Of a stretch of DNA of 64,000 bases, positions 13,313 through 23,842 are shown piece by piece; within the stretch, counting starts at the first letter, position 1; the number at the start of each line of letters is the position of its first letter. Position numbers and translations under genes: made by a program. The notes beneath the pieces were generated by a model. It saw only the letters and a list, made by a program, of their open reading frames with translations. It was not told where the DNA came from and made no database searches. The stretch covers positions 310,001 through 374,000 of the forward strand of contig JADIIU010000002.1 in the NCBI GenBank assembly GCA_027603945.1, written 5' to 3'. The stretch is from Terramyces sp. JEL0728 (lineage: Eukaryota; Chytridiomycota; Chytridiomycetes; Rhizophydiales; Terramycetaceae).

Positions 13313-15058
13313 ATGCAAGTAATGATTGACCCAGACAGCTACAGACAACACGTAAAGAGTTACAAGCCTGGCCAAGCGAAACGTCTGACACCATCAAAAA
13401 ATGTTGAAAGCATTGCCAAGCTGTCCATCAAGATCCCAAGAGGAAAATCAGCCGGGCCTCTATCGCCTTACTCTATTGAAATCGACTCTTCAAAGAGCGA
13501 CACTTCCACCTTGTACAATGACATTGAGCTCCCTCAATCTGCGCATTCAAAGTCACCAACAAATATACTGGGATTCTTTAGCAAGCTGACTAGAAAATCC
13601 TCAGATTTGTCTCTAAAATCCCTGGAACCTACAAATGGGCGTGTTGTTTTTCAAACGCTATTCCATGAATTGTCTACTGTATCGCTGTCAAAATTCTTGA
13701 AATCGTTCTGTGAAAAATTTGCAGCAGGAATTAAGATTGACCAAAATGCCCTCGCTATCCTAATCCAATCACCAGATGAATCCGTATCGCCTCCCCTCCT
13801 GGACAACACCATATTCAAATCAATTTCGCACTCGAGCTCAAAGGAATCAAAAATCCTTTGTGATTCTGATAGCGAACTGTCAAAAGAATGCCTCGTGTAT
13901 ATCTCTGATTTGATCCGATTGTTCACAGTGGAAACCAGTAGAGACAAAGTCAGAGTTGGCGCACTGTACTATGAAGGCAAATATCTTCCAAAAGATTACT
14001 CGACCGCTTTCAAATGGTTCACTAAAGCTTCCAAAGAAGATGATTATGGCTTGTCATATGTATATCAAGGTGTCTGCCATTTGCACGGCCACGGTACTCC
14101 AATGTCTGAAGAAAAAGCACTCAAAGCATTCAATACTGCCTCTAGAATGGAAAGTGCTCATCCTCTTGGCCAACTTTACCTTTCAAGATGTTACAGATCT
14201 GGAATTGCAATTCAGCGCAATTCTGTTAAAGCAATGAAATGGCTAGAAATTGCTGCTGAAGTATTGCCACAAGCCCAGTATGATATGGGCGAAATCTACT
14301 ACTATGGCAAGGAAAACATGGATGTAGACTGCATTCTGGCAGTTGAATATTTCAAAAAGGCAGCTCTGCAAGGACATCGCGAATCACAATTCAGACTAGG
14401 AAGATGTTACGGCGAAGCAGTTGGCGTTGAGCTCAATCTCAGGGCCTCATATCACTTTTACCAACAAGCTGCTCTGCAAGGACATGCTTCTGCTCAAAGC
14501 CGTTGTGGTTTCATGCTTGAACATGGAATTGGCGTGGAAATTAATCTAGATATGGCTATCGGCTGGTATGAAAAAGGTGTTGCTGGTAATTCTGCTTCTG
14601 CGCAAAACCATCTTGGTTTCTTGTACAGATATGGTAAAGGAGTAGAGCAGGATGAAGAAATTGCATTCAACCTGTTCACATTAGGTGCAGAAGCCGGCAA
14701 CAAAATCTCTCAAAACCATCTTGGACAATCGTATGAAAGTGGGTCTGGATGCGAGCAAGATATGGAAAAGGCAGTGTATTGGTATAGAAAATCAGCACTC
14801 CAAGATTATGCTCCAGCTCAAAATAATCTTGCGCTGTGTTTTGAGCTAGGCAAAGGTGTAGGAATCAACATCAAAGAAGCTGTTCGACTATACAAGCTTT
14901 CTGCTGAACAGGGAAACTCTTCGGCACAATTTAATTTGGCTGACTGGTACCAAAAATCAAACAACTTGGACTTGGCTGTACATTGGTTTTCCAGAGCATC
15001 TGCACAAGGCGACGGTGAAGCCCAAAACCGACTTGAATTTTGTAACAATCTCTTGTAA
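13313..15058 (+). CDS. Sel1-repeat protein, SKT5/CHS4-like chitin synthase activator
   Basis: A single exon of 581 residues, starting at the first in-frame ATG after a TATA box. The N-terminal third (about 1-210) is Ser/Lys-rich and probably disordered. From about 215 to the end there are roughly ten Sel1 repeats, for example AVEYFKKAALQGHRESQFRLG and AVRLYKLSAEQGNSSAQFNLA. This layout matches the Skt5/Chs4 family, which binds and activates chitin synthase III and positions it at the membrane. The C-terminus here is NNLL, without the prenylation box seen in some yeast members. Sel1 proteins also serve other scaffolding roles, so the chitin link is by architecture only. Confidence 0.75.
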   Translation: MQVMIDPDSYRQHVKSYKPGQAKRLTPSKNVESIAKLSIKIPRGKSAGPLSPYSIEIDSSKSDTSTLYNDIELPQSAHSKSPTNILGFFSKLTRKSSDLSLKSLEPTNGRVVFQTLFHELSTVSLSKFLKSFCEKFAAGIKIDQNALAILIQSPDESVSPPLLDNTIFKSISHSSSKESKILCDSDSELSKECLVYISDLIRLFTVETSRDKVRVGALYYEGKYLPKDYSTAFKWFTKASKEDDYGLSYVYQGVCHLHGHGTPMSEEKALKAFNTASRMESAHPLGQLYLSRCYRSGIAIQRNSVKAMKWLEIAAEVLPQAQYDMGEIYYYGKENMDVDCILAVEYFKKAALQGHRESQFRLGRCYGEAVGVELNLRASYHFYQQAALQGHASAQSRCGFMLEHGIGVEINLDMAIGWYEKGVAGNSASAQNHLGFLYRYGKGVEQDEEIAFNLFTLGAEAGNKISQNHLGQSYESGSGCEQDMEKAVYWYRKSALQDYAPAQNNLALCFELGKGVGINIKEAVRLYKLSAEQGNSSAQFNLADWYQKSNNLDLAVHWFSRASAQGDGEAQNRLEFCNNLL

Positions 15059-15094
15059 ATATGTAATATATTAGTTTGTAATATTAATTGTACA

Positions 15095-18000
15095 TTAATT
15101 ATCTAGCGACATGGAGGCGTGTTTGCCTATTTTCGATCCTTTCTTTGCTCGAGATTTGCTCACACCTCTTCCACCAGTTGCTCTTGCTCGACCCCTGCCG
15201 CGACCTCTCCCACGTCCTCTAGATGAACCACCATCTTGGGGGCAGTTATTAGAAAAATGCCCAGGATCGCCGCATTTGTAGCAGCTTCCTGAGCTTTCCC
15301 CGCCATTATTGTTGCAATTAGAGGCAAAATGTCCAGACTGTCCACATTTAAAACAGCTGCCATTAGAACTAGTTTTGGTATTAGGTTCTCCATCTAGCCA
15401 TTCAAAGAAATCGCATTTTGCACCGGCTTTTGGGCAAGTGTAAAACTCTCGCCCGTTGTTTGGACCTTCTTTGAATACCTTTTTCGTAACAGCAACTAAT
15501 TCACATCTGCATCGCAGCCTTGCTTCTCCATCAGAAATGTTTTGCTCTTGATACCTCCTAGCAGTTGTGCTCTGTGTCATATCATTCCTGGGCGGATCTC
15601 CAAACCACTCGAAAAAGTCACAGCCTTCACCTTTAGGTTTGGAACAGCAATAAAACTGTTTACCACAGTTTGGCCCGTCTTTTCTTACAGTTCTTAGTGA
15701 AGATGGTACACCACAAGAGCAATTACGTGTATTTTCTAGAGGTTCATCCGACCAAGCAAAGAAATTGCATTTAGATGAATCAGATTGCGATTTGGAGCAC
15801 GCAAAGAATTCTCGACCAAAATTAGCACCTTCTTTACGGACTTGTTTGACCACCACAGGCAGCTGACACGGACATTGCGCATTCGAGCTATTTTCAGGAT
15901 TGAATCGTTCAGTATTCGATAAATCTTGGTTATTGGTTTGAAACTCCAGCCGACCAAACGATGAATCGGTTCTTACAGGTGCTTCTCTCTACTATTAAAT
16001 ATTCTTACTTCTCTTTGCGGTCTAGAATAGCCTCCGGTAAACAGCTCACTAATACTCTGATCACACCATAAACAAACTAAAGCCTATAATCAACATGGAA
16101 TTACTGGAGATTCAATGCCTCCAGGGATAGCATTACGAGGAAACTCGAGCATTACTTTGTGAACAGGCAAGTCTGGCCGACTGCAACTACCACACTTGCT
16201 TTGGTGAACAGTAATTTCAGTTACAAATGTAGGTACCCACACGCATTCTTTACAAGTTGGAAACCCAGTGCAACCAACCATCTTTCTGGGTTCATTAGGC
16301 TTGATTTTGCGCAAATTCATTGGCTTCTTGCATAAAATGCAATGGCGAACAAATTCTCCCATATCACGTTCCGGCTGCTGTTCGTTGATTGGCACAGGCT
16401 GCATATATTTCCCGATTTGATTGACTAGGACATCCATTTGATCGAATGCATGCTGGTACGCACCGCGATACATTTGAACGACTTCTTGTATAACCTGCTC
16501 TTTGGTTTTAGTGCCAGTGATTATGCAATTCATGTTGCTCTCCATTTGAGCTCGCAAATCTGGCTTTGAAAGTGACAAATCAATTCCCATTTCATCATAT
16601 CCACAAACTAGTGCCATGCCTAGTGTTGTGGGATAGAAATACTCTCCTTCCTTATTAACATATTCTCTCTCCAATATTTTCTTGATATGCTCGTGTATAG
16701 TTGCATCTGTTCCAATTCCCGATTTATCCATTATGCCAATCAAGTCTGCTTCCGTGAGCATATTTGGCTTGCTTGTTGATCCTGCCACCAAATTAAGCGC
16801 AGAAGGCTGTATTCTTTCTCCTTCAATCAAAGGCGGTACTTGCGTATCAGACCACTTATCGTATGGGTATACTTGAAGGTAATTCATTTCCGAAATAAGT
16901 AATCCTGTTGATACAAAGATTTCATCTGCAACTGACACATTAATTACTGTTTCTTGTCCTTTGGCATTTTCAGAACAACAAGCCAAAAACCGTCTAGTGA
17001 CAAATTCAAAGACTTTTCTCCTCTCTCCCTCCAGATTGAATGCAGCCCTAACTGGATGAATAGGTGGATGCGCTTGATCATTGTTTTTCCCTTTTCTTGG
17101 TCTCTTGAACTTTCCATCCAGCAACCTGATATAAACAATTTAATACCCCTGTGCATATTCTCCCCAAGTAGGATCTTGGGATTGTTTTTGGATTAATCCT
17201 TTTAAATCAAATGTGTCTGTAAACACATCAGTTTCTGTGCGGGGATAGCTAATAATACCTTCATTATACAATTGTTCGGCAATCTATATAAAATCCTGTT
17301 TACATGCATAATTTTATCAGAACTCATCTTCAGGTATCTCGATCCCATCTTTTGCATTTCTACAGTAGTTAGAGGTAGAGGAGTCCTGCATTACTATTTC
17401 AGTACCATTTCTCTTTGGGTTTAGATGTAACTTTGGTAACAATTGCTGAGGGATTCTCAATGCAAGTTTCAAATAGTACTGCAGTTGAAAAATAATCAAA
17501 CAGCTGCACTCTGCTCCAATTGAATTTGCTCTCAATACCACCTTTACCAATCGACAGCTCAATCTTCCAAAAAGGCTCTTCCTTGAAATTCTTTGCTTTT
17601 AGAAACCGTTCAACAACAAACCCAAGTGTTGGGAACTGACACGGTCCATACGAAAGTACTTTTTGTTCTTTCAGTTCTCTAAACTTTTGTTTTAAATTAC
17701 ACGTTTGAAATCTAGTAAACACGGCTCCTTCGATTAGTTGTAATTACCAATACGCAGGTCTAGTTCTATACGTGCATCCACAGCAATTGCTGCCTTCATA
17801 TCCAGCTCAATCATGGAATTCCACGCTTGCATTATATCCCGTTTTTGTACAACTGAAAACTTTGCTCTCTTTACAATAATTCTGGGGTTTACAGATCGAC
17901 ATATTTCCACTACTTCAGCACCGATATTTTCCCCTTCCCTGGATTAAGACCTATTACCGATCGCAATCTGTCCATATGGATAATATATCAGTGTTCCTTG

Positions 18001-18368
18001 CTTCTTTTTTCAAATTCTTTTCCAATTCCTTCATGTCTTTTTTCACATATTTGATTATATTCGCAGTAAACAGCTGAGGGGTGGTAAAGTTGTTCCACTG
18101 TCTGTATTCAGGAGGGAAGTCAGTTTCCATCAAGTGTCCCATTAATGCTGTCATTACGATTTCACAGTTCCGTCCTTGGTACATGTGGTTGAATTCATAG
18201 TTTTTTATATATTTTGAACCAGTGCTGTTTGTACGGAATTGGCCATCGCTGAGTATTTGAGCTACCGACTTTGAGATGGAAGGTTTCTCTGCTACACATA
18301 AAATCTTGTCAGTTGGATTGTACCTTCATGCGATTCAAATAATTCGGACAAATATTTCTTGGATCCAT
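15095..18368 (-). CDS. TOP3: DNA topoisomerase III (type IA) with three GRF and two CCHC zinc fingers
   Basis: Nine exons: 18324-18368, 17958-18304, 17748-17938, 17406-17727, 17304-17385, 17147-17283, 16105-17125, 16009-16083, 15095-15988; 1037 residues. Introns are 19, 19, 20, 20, 20, 21, 21 and 20 nt. The TOPRIM domain starts ILCVAEKPSISKSVAQIL and has DCDREGENIG. The catalytic Tyr is in SYPRTETD (about 342), and KNNDQAHPPIHP is conserved. A Cys-rich segment follows, then three GRF fingers (about 777-820, 830-868, 900-937), two CCHC knuckles (about 952-965, 976-989) and an Arg/Gly tail. This matches animal TOP3A, which works with RecQ helicase and RMI1 to dissolve Holliday junctions. Yeast Top3 lacks the GRF/CCHC tail. 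Short N-terminal exon 1 is the least certain. Confidence 0.93.
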
Positions 18369-18419
18369 TATCAATAAATTGCAAAACTTGAAGGTTAGAT
18401 TATATAACATTTATTAAAC

Positions 18420-19034
18420 TCAGCTGCTTTTGTTTCTTTGTTCCCTTTCCCATTCTTCAACAGCAAACCCAGTCGCTATTATGAGATTCACCATATGATA
18501 AACTTGCGCAGACATTACAATTTTTCCTTCCTTGCTAAACGAGAACATTGCTCTGTCGTAATATGCAACTTGAACCTTTTCTGGATAAGCGATCAGCTTC
18601 AAGTCACCGCCGAAACCAGTTCCTTTCCAGGCATAGTGTTTACCATCCGGTCCTCTAAACTCATGCTTTCTGGTAAAGAATCCAGATCTTACCAGTGAGG
18701 TTTTGAACTTTGTTGTATGGTCAATGACAGTAAAGTCCCACGAGAACATTGGTTTAGAAATCTCCATTGCGATAGGACCTCTATTGTTTGCACCCCAGTG
18801 AATAGTTACAGACCAAGCGCCAAGGAATGAGAATGGAAATTCTACATGGAATAATTGCTCGTTTTTGTTTGCTGATGTAATTCTAGCATCTCGGCTGAAT
18901 AGACCGCTCCTGTATATGTGGTATACGAGGTCAGAAGCAGGCTTTTGATAGCTTGGAGGATGTTGCTGCATTTGTTGTTGGACCAGGAATCTACTGGATT
19001 TTAAGCTAATGTGGCGGTGAGGTCCCACAGCCAT
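18420..19034 (-). CDS. Tubby C-terminal/DUF6593-like protein (copy 1)
   Basis: A single exon of 204 residues. After a short Gln/His-rich N-terminus comes a beta-rich domain with the shared family pattern: VYHIYRSGLFSRDARI, MEISKP, a DFTVIDHTTKF segment, FRGPDGKHYAWKGTGFGGDLKL and a C-terminal amphipathic helix LIIATGFAVEEWEREQ. The pattern G-P-D-G-x-x-Y-x-W is typical of fungal proteins of the tubby-like/LURP-one/DUF6593 fold. I infer the fold from the strand pattern, not from a search. The function is unknown; tubby-like folds often bind phosphoinositides or act as scramblases. Closest in the window to copy 4. Confidence 0.6.
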   Translation of the reverse strand: MAVGPHRHISLKSSRFLVQQQMQQHPPSYQKPASDLVYHIYRSGLFSRDARITSANKNEQLFHVEFPFSFLGAWSVTIHWGANNRGPIAMEISKPMFSWDFTVIDHTTKFKTSLVRSGFFTRKHEFRGPDGKHYAWKGTGFGGDLKLIAYPEKVQVAYYDRAMFSFSKEGKIVMSAQVYHMVNLIIATGFAVEEWEREQRNKSS

Positions 19035-19173
19035 GGAGGAAAAAGCATCAAAAAAGCATTAAATTGCTGTGAGACTGCTTGAACAAGACAATGAAGAGTG
19101 GTACATTACAAATTCAGAATCACAAGGGTAAACACTTTATTTGGATGCCGTACTAGAAACGCTGCTCGAGTGC

Positions 19174-19788
19174 TTATATATAATAACCTCTTAACCGAAG
19201 TTGTCTTTTAAGTTTTTCCCTTTCTTCGTTATTCTTCCTAATAGCATACATGCCGCGATACTGTGCCGTTACTCGTTGTCTTTCTAAATTTTCCAATCCA
19301 ACCTCTTGGATTGCGAATCCAGTTGCAAGTATGAGATTCAGCATATGCAGTGCTTGTCCAGTTACAACAAACTTTCCCTGGTTGTTTATCGAATTTCCTA
19401 TTCGTTCAAAGTACCCAATCTGGACTCTTTCTGGATTCGCAACCAACAAAAATACGTTTCCACCGCCATCTTCCCATCCGTATTCCTTATTATCTGGGCC
19501 AGTGAACGAATAATTTGAAACCATTGGGTTTGTTTTAACGAATAGCGTTCTATGATTGGCTGTATAGTCAGTTACATCAAAGTCATCTCTTCCAGCAGGT
19601 TTTTGCACTTGCATTGCAATCTGAGGCGGATTTGTAAGTGTTTTACAAGTAATTAGCCAGTCGGATTCATTCAAGTACGAAAAATCTACGTTATATACTG
19701 GCTGGTCATTTGATGTGATAACTGCGCTTCTAAAGTTGCCGTTTGGCCTGTATATGCGGTATGTATGGTCTGTCAGCGCTTGTTGCAT
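19174..19788 (-). CDS. Tubby C-terminal/DUF6593-like protein (copy 2)
   Basis: 204 residues from the ATG at 19788. The open frame continues 15 codons further upstream without an ATG, so an earlier exon is possible. It follows the same pattern as its neighbours: HTYRIYRPNGNFRSAVI, IAMQVQKP, DFDVTDYTANHRTLFV, FTGPDNKEYGWEDGGG, LVANPERVQIGYFER and LNLILATGFAIQE. The C-terminal tail is basic (KNNEEREKLKRQLRLRG). It is most like copy 3, with which it shares the DFDVTDYTANHR segment, so the cluster consists of two pairs. Confidence 0.58.
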   Translation of the reverse strand: MQQALTDHTYRIYRPNGNFRSAVITSNDQPVYNVDFSYLNESDWLITCKTLTNPPQIAMQVQKPAGRDDFDVTDYTANHRTLFVKTNPMVSNYSFTGPDNKEYGWEDGGGNVFLLVANPERVQIGYFERIGNSINNQGKFVVTGQALHMLNLILATGFAIQEVGLENLERQRVTAQYRGMYAIRKNNEEREKLKRQLRLRGYYI

Positions 19789-19884
19789 TTGAAACTTTTG
19801 TGTAAACCAAATTCTTTTAGTCTTTGAAACCAACCGTTGAAAATGAAAATCTTGTATTTTACAGCGTAGGCTTTTATTATATAA

Positions 19885-20844
19885 TCAATGTCTGTGATGA
19901 CTCGTATGGCTTCTATGAGAATGACTGGTATGGCTATGGGGTTTATGAGCATGACTATGAACACTATGAGCATGACTGGTATGACTATGAGTGTTGTGAT
20001 GATTATTCATAGTATTCATGATGTTTTGCTGCATCATTTGCTGATTAATCATATTATTTGTATTCGTGATATTTTGTTGTGCCATTTGCATATGTCTTTG
20101 GTGGCTCCTATCTGTGGCCTGCTGCTGTTGGTTCCACTGCATGTGTCTTCTATGCGTGTCCATCCGCCTTTGTGCATCCATATCTTGTTTCCATCGCGAA
20201 CTTGAATTGGCTGAGCTATTAAAAAAAAGGTCAAAGTTATCTGTTGAGACTGGTATAGTTTGGCTTGATATGGTCGGTGTACTGGCTGGCAAAGTTAAAT
20301 TTTGTATGATGACATTTTGCAAAAGCATTTGTTGCTCTTCCAATGCCCATTCTTGTATTGAAAACCCAGTAGCGATGATTAAGCTCAGCATATGCAGCAC
20401 TTGCCCTGTAACTATAATCTTTCCCACTACATCGTCACTTCTTTCAAAGTAGGCTACTTGGACTCTTTCAGGCTGCGCAACTAAAAAGTGTGCCATTCCA
20501 GTTGGTGCTTCTTCCCACATATATTCTCTCCTGTCAGCACCAACAAAAACATGTGAATTACTTCCGCTTGGTCTGACAAATAACGATCTATGGTTTGCGG
20601 TATAGTCAGTTACATCGAAATCGGATTTGTTTGCAGGCTTTTGAACTTGCATTGCTATTTGAGGAGGTTCATTGCCGACAGTGAATGAAATTACCCAGCC
20701 TGCTTCATTGGTATTTGCAAAGTGAACGTCGTACACTTTTTCATTGGAGACGGTAGTTATAATTGCGTTCTTTGAACCTGAGTCTGGCCTGACAATATTG
20801 TATGTATAATCAGCTGTTGGTAGTGGTTGGTTGTAAAAGTCCAT
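19885..20844 (-). CDS. Tubby/DUF6593-like protein with prion-like, His-rich tail (copy 3)
   Basis: 319 residues, single exon. Residues about 1-175 are the tubby-like domain shared with copies 1, 2 and 4 (QIAMQVQKP, DFDVTDYTANHRSLFV, FVGADRREYMWEE, LSLIIATGFSIQEW). The last ~110 residues are unique: a Gln/Asn/Met-rich section (QQQQATDRSHQRHMQMAQQN) followed by a tail in which almost every second residue is His (SHTSHAHSVHSHAHKPHSH). Such a tail could bind metals or drive phase separation, which is inference. A TATA box (20866-20873) sits 21 bp upstream of the ATG. Confidence 0.6.
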   Translation of the reverse strand: MDFYNQPLPTADYTYNIVRPDSGSKNAIITTVSNEKVYDVHFANTNEAGWVISFTVGNEPPQIAMQVQKPANKSDFDVTDYTANHRSLFVRPSGSNSHVFVGADRREYMWEEAPTGMAHFLVAQPERVQVAYFERSDDVVGKIIVTGQVLHMLSLIIATGFSIQEWALEEQQMLLQNVIIQNLTLPASTPTISSQTIPVSTDNFDLFFNSSANSSSRWKQDMDAQRRMDTHRRHMQWNQQQQATDRSHQRHMQMAQQNITNTNNMINQQMMQQNIMNTMNNHHNTHSHTSHAHSVHSHAHKPHSHTSHSHRSHTSHHRH

Positions 20845-20865
20845 GGCGTGCGTTTCTGCTGTGTC

Positions 20866-20873
20866 TTTTTATA
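20866..20873 (-). promoter_or_regulatory. TATA box of tubby-like copy 3
   Basis: TATAAAAA on the minus strand, 21 bp before the ATG at 20844. The same motif at nearly the same distance precedes copy 4. Confidence 0.5.
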
Positions 20874-21081
20874 GGGAACTTGTGCAACAGCTTTGGATTT
20901 GCCCTTCTGACTTGCGCAAAGGATTAATGGCGGTGTTGTTTTGGATGACAAGACAACATGCTGAAAGGAGTCACCGAATCGTGTAGACAACTACCAGCTG
21001 TATTGTTTCAATAATTTTTGTTCATGAGCACTCTTGTTCAAATAACCAGCTTGAAATTAATTGAAAGAAATGCTTTATTAA

Positions 21082-21645
21082 TCAATGGCGTTTATGGTGC
21101 TGCTTACGACGTTCACTCTCCCGTTTTCGTTTTTGCTCTCTTTCCCATTCTTCAACAGCAAATCCAGTAGCAATAATGAGGTTAGCTATCTGTTGCGCTT
21201 GAAGCGATACAATAATTTTACCAAGTTTACTAATGGCAAAGTTGGACCTTTTGTACAATGCGATTTGGGCTTTCTCTGGATAAGCGATTAACTTCAAATC
21301 GCCGCCAAATCCAGTTCCTTTCCAAGCGTATTCTCTGCCATCTGGCCCATGAAATATATGTTTTCGTGTAAACAATCCTGCTTTGGCGAGTTTAGTAGCG
21401 AATTTAATATTGTGGTCGGTAATTTCAAAATCCCAGTTGAATATCGGTTTTGAGATTTGCATTGCGATTGGAGCTCCTTTGTCTTCGCCGCAGTGGAAAG
21501 TAACATTCCATGCTCCAAAGAATGCCATTGGGAATTCCACATGGTAGAGGAGGGCTTTGTTGGCATTAGTAATTGTAGCGTCTTTGCTAAATAACCCAGT
21601 TCGGTAAATATTATAGACGATATCTGTTTGTACTAGGTCTGCCAT
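21082..21645 (-). CDS. Tubby C-terminal/DUF6593-like protein (copy 4)
   Basis: 187 residues, single exon. It has the family pattern VYNIYRTGLFSKDATI, MQISKP, DFEITDHNIKF, FHGPDGREYAWKGTGFGG and LIIATGFAVEEWEREQ. It is close to copy 1 along its length, including the LFTRKH and GGDLKLIAYPEK segments. The C-terminus is strongly basic (KRKRESERRKQHHKRH) and may be a nuclear or membrane-surface targeting patch. Function unknown. Confidence 0.6.
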   Translation of the reverse strand: MADLVQTDIVYNIYRTGLFSKDATITNANKALLYHVEFPMAFFGAWNVTFHCGEDKGAPIAMQISKPIFNWDFEITDHNIKFATKLAKAGLFTRKHIFHGPDGREYAWKGTGFGGDLKLIAYPEKAQIALYKRSNFAISKLGKIIVSLQAQQIANLIIATGFAVEEWEREQKRKRESERRKQHHKRH

Positions 21646-21669
21646 GCTGAGTTTCGCTTTCCCGAAGGC

Positions 21670-21677
21670 TTTTTATA
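21670..21677 (-). promoter_or_regulatory. TATA box of tubby-like copy 4
   Basis: TATAAAAA on the minus strand, 24 bp before the ATG at 21645. Confidence 0.45.
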
Positions 21678-22138
21678 TTTGTTTTGTGTAAATGCCTTTG
21701 TAAAACGGCGGATGAATCCAAAAGCACAGCTGATTTGCAGAGACTATCTCGGTGAAGCTTTAGACAAATATCTGCTCGGTTTATGTTGGTAGGAATTCTT
21801 ACAGCTCGTATCAATGCTTTGGTTCGTTACACAAAGCTAGTTGCTTAGGGCTTGGTTACACAGGGCTACTTTGTGGAAATGGTGTGAAATACCATTCGAT
21901 TCGTGCTCAAGGTAAACACACGGACATACTCTTGTTGATAGCTTCGATTGCTGTACTCGATGCGAAAACAAATGAGAGCGGACCAAATCGGAATAACAAG
22001 CAATTCAATAAATCATCAATTGCTGGTCACTCAATAACCTGATCCCATTAATTAGTATGGAAAAACAATTATCTGTTGGTAAAACGGCAAACTATGTGAC
22101 TTTTCCTTTTTGAGGTTGGATTTGCAAACGAAAAGTCT
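21678..22138. other. Divergent intergenic region
   Basis: About 460 bp between tubby-like copy 4 (minus) and a 7TM gene (plus). It must hold both promoters. I see no repeats, RNA gene or open frame worth reporting. Confidence 0.4.
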
Positions 22139-22906
22139 ATGGATTCCACTGCAATACTGGCAGCATCAAGCATAGGAGTAATAGGATGCATAGCGACAAC
22201 ATATGAATACCTAACAAGAAAATTCCCAAAATCAATCATTAATTTATTAGTCCTGTCAATAACACTGATTGACTTTATATTTGCAGTGTTGCTAATAATA
22301 AATACAATTACAGATACTACAGCCATAGTAGAGAGTGCGGATGTCTCCAGAAGTATCTTTAGTCTTGAATTTGCAATGATAGGACTCTATGTCGTCCTAA
22401 TCAAAGGTTCAGTCGTAAAAATCCAGAAATACAAATGCATGCTGATTATATTTGGGTTTGCATTTCCTCTAATTCGGTTTTTATGGAACAGCCATCTTAT
22501 TTATTTGACATTTGTACTATCAGTCAATTTCATTGTCGTGGTAACTTGTTTTTGTGTTGCCAAAGGGATACACGGGGAAGGTATGGGGACCAGCAAAGCG
22601 ATACTATTGAAACTATTCGTGTTCTACTCTGGCAGCTGTGCGATGCTCTACCTTCCATGCTTGTTCAACTTGATATTTCCTTGTAATGGGACAATTATTG
22701 CTAAAAGCATTGCTGATGGAAGCAGAGGATTCATCACCTTTCTGGTAGTCCATTACAGCCTAGCAAGGGAATACCAACCTCATCCTTCATCAGTTCAAGT
22801 ACAATGGCAACCAGAACGACTGACTACATCTGATGAATTCCAAGAAACGTTGCTACCACAGGTAATCCAGGTATTATCAGTACACGACGTTGATACATTT
22901 AAATAG
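22139..22906 (+). CDS. Seven-transmembrane receptor-like protein
   Basis: 255 residues in one exon from an ATG. About seven hydrophobic helices are visible, for example LVLSITLIDFIFAVLLIIN, FAMIGLYVVLIKGSVV, LTFVLSVNFIVVVTCFCVA and LLKLFVFYSGSCAMLYLPCL. A short polar C-terminal tail follows. The topology resembles the cAMP-receptor-like (class E) or Git3-type receptors of fungi and amoebae, but I see no diagnostic motif, so the class is open. Its stop codon is separated by one base from the stop of the convergent SDR gene. Confidence 0.6.
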   Translation: MDSTAILAASSIGVIGCIATTYEYLTRKFPKSIINLLVLSITLIDFIFAVLLIINTITDTTAIVESADVSRSIFSLEFAMIGLYVVLIKGSVVKIQKYKCMLIIFGFAFPLIRFLWNSHLIYLTFVLSVNFIVVVTCFCVAKGIHGEGMGTSKAILLKLFVFYSGSCAMLYLPCLFNLIFPCNGTIIAKSIADGSRGFITFLVVHYSLAREYQPHPSSVQVQWQPERLTTSDEFQETLLPQVIQVLSVHDVDTFK

Positions 22907-22907
22907 A

Positions 22908-23749
22908 TTACAATTTTGATTTTATTCCAAAATCTTGCGGTGAGTTTAGCAATCTTCCTTCCATACCTGCATTCACATCCAGTGATACGCCGGTGATATT
23001 TCCTGATTTTGTCGAATCAGTCAAGAATATGATTGCCTGCGCGATATCGTTTGGTTCAGACACTTTCTTTAATGGTGAAGACGCGAGTGCTTGATATAGC
23101 AGGGAAGGGTCTTTCATTGCTCGTTCAGCCATTGGAGTGCGGATCCATCCAGGTGATACAGTGTTAATACGTGCCCTAGGATGAATCTTTACTATTTCAT
23201 TCTTTAACGAAGCGATTAATCCGTACATCATTGCAGTCTTGGAGCAAGAGTAATCTGCATGGAAAGCTTCACCAAACTTGCCTGCTGTTGATCCAATCAA
23301 AACAATTGATGGTGCCTGTAATTCCAGAGTGACTTGGCGTAAAAAATGTTTGATAAATAGAAACGTTCCGTCTAGATTTATCGCTAGTGTGTTCTTCCAT
23401 TGCTTGTATTCCATATCTTTGACTAGCACATCTATATTACTTGAATCTATACCATTGGATGGCCAAATACCATGGCAAACAACAAGCGAATCAATATCCC
23501 CCAATTCCTTGCTTGCCTGCCTTACCAATCCTGATACTTGCGCTTCATCAGTCACATCCGCTTTCAACAAACAAACATTTGAGCGGTACTTTTCTTTTAT
23601 TGGCAACAATGGCGATATGTTTGAATTGTAATGAAGCGATACTTTTGCTCCAATTTCTATATTATTGAATAGATACCTAGGAATTCTAATGCAGTGATAA
23701 TCCCAACACCTCCACTGGCACCAGTGATCAATACGTGCTTTCCTTTCAT
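22908..23749 (-). CDS. Short-chain dehydrogenase/reductase (classical SDR)
   Basis: Exons 23677-23749 and 22908-23656 with a 20-nt intron give 273 residues. The first exon supplies the nucleotide-binding motif TGASGGVG (about 9-16). The rest has DVTD, the catalytic Ser in GSTAG (about 147), Y-S-C-S-K (Tyr160, Lys164), NTVSPGWIRTPMA and the C-terminal NITGVSLDVNAGM. This is an NAD(P)H-dependent oxidoreductase, but the substrate cannot be told. Splicing is required, since without it the Rossmann glycine motif would be missing. Confidence 0.9.
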
Positions 23750-23842
23750 TTTACTTTTGGAAAAATTACAACCGCTTTATAATTTATCAAGTACACTATA
23801 GCTAGGTATTGTTTACACTCTCTTGCACAAAATGGCAATGGT

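Noticed and set aside
19833..19835. TTG start for tubby-like copy 2 and other non-ATG starts
   Set aside because: Nuclear genes here start with ATG, and in each case a downstream ATG fits the homologous N-terminus.
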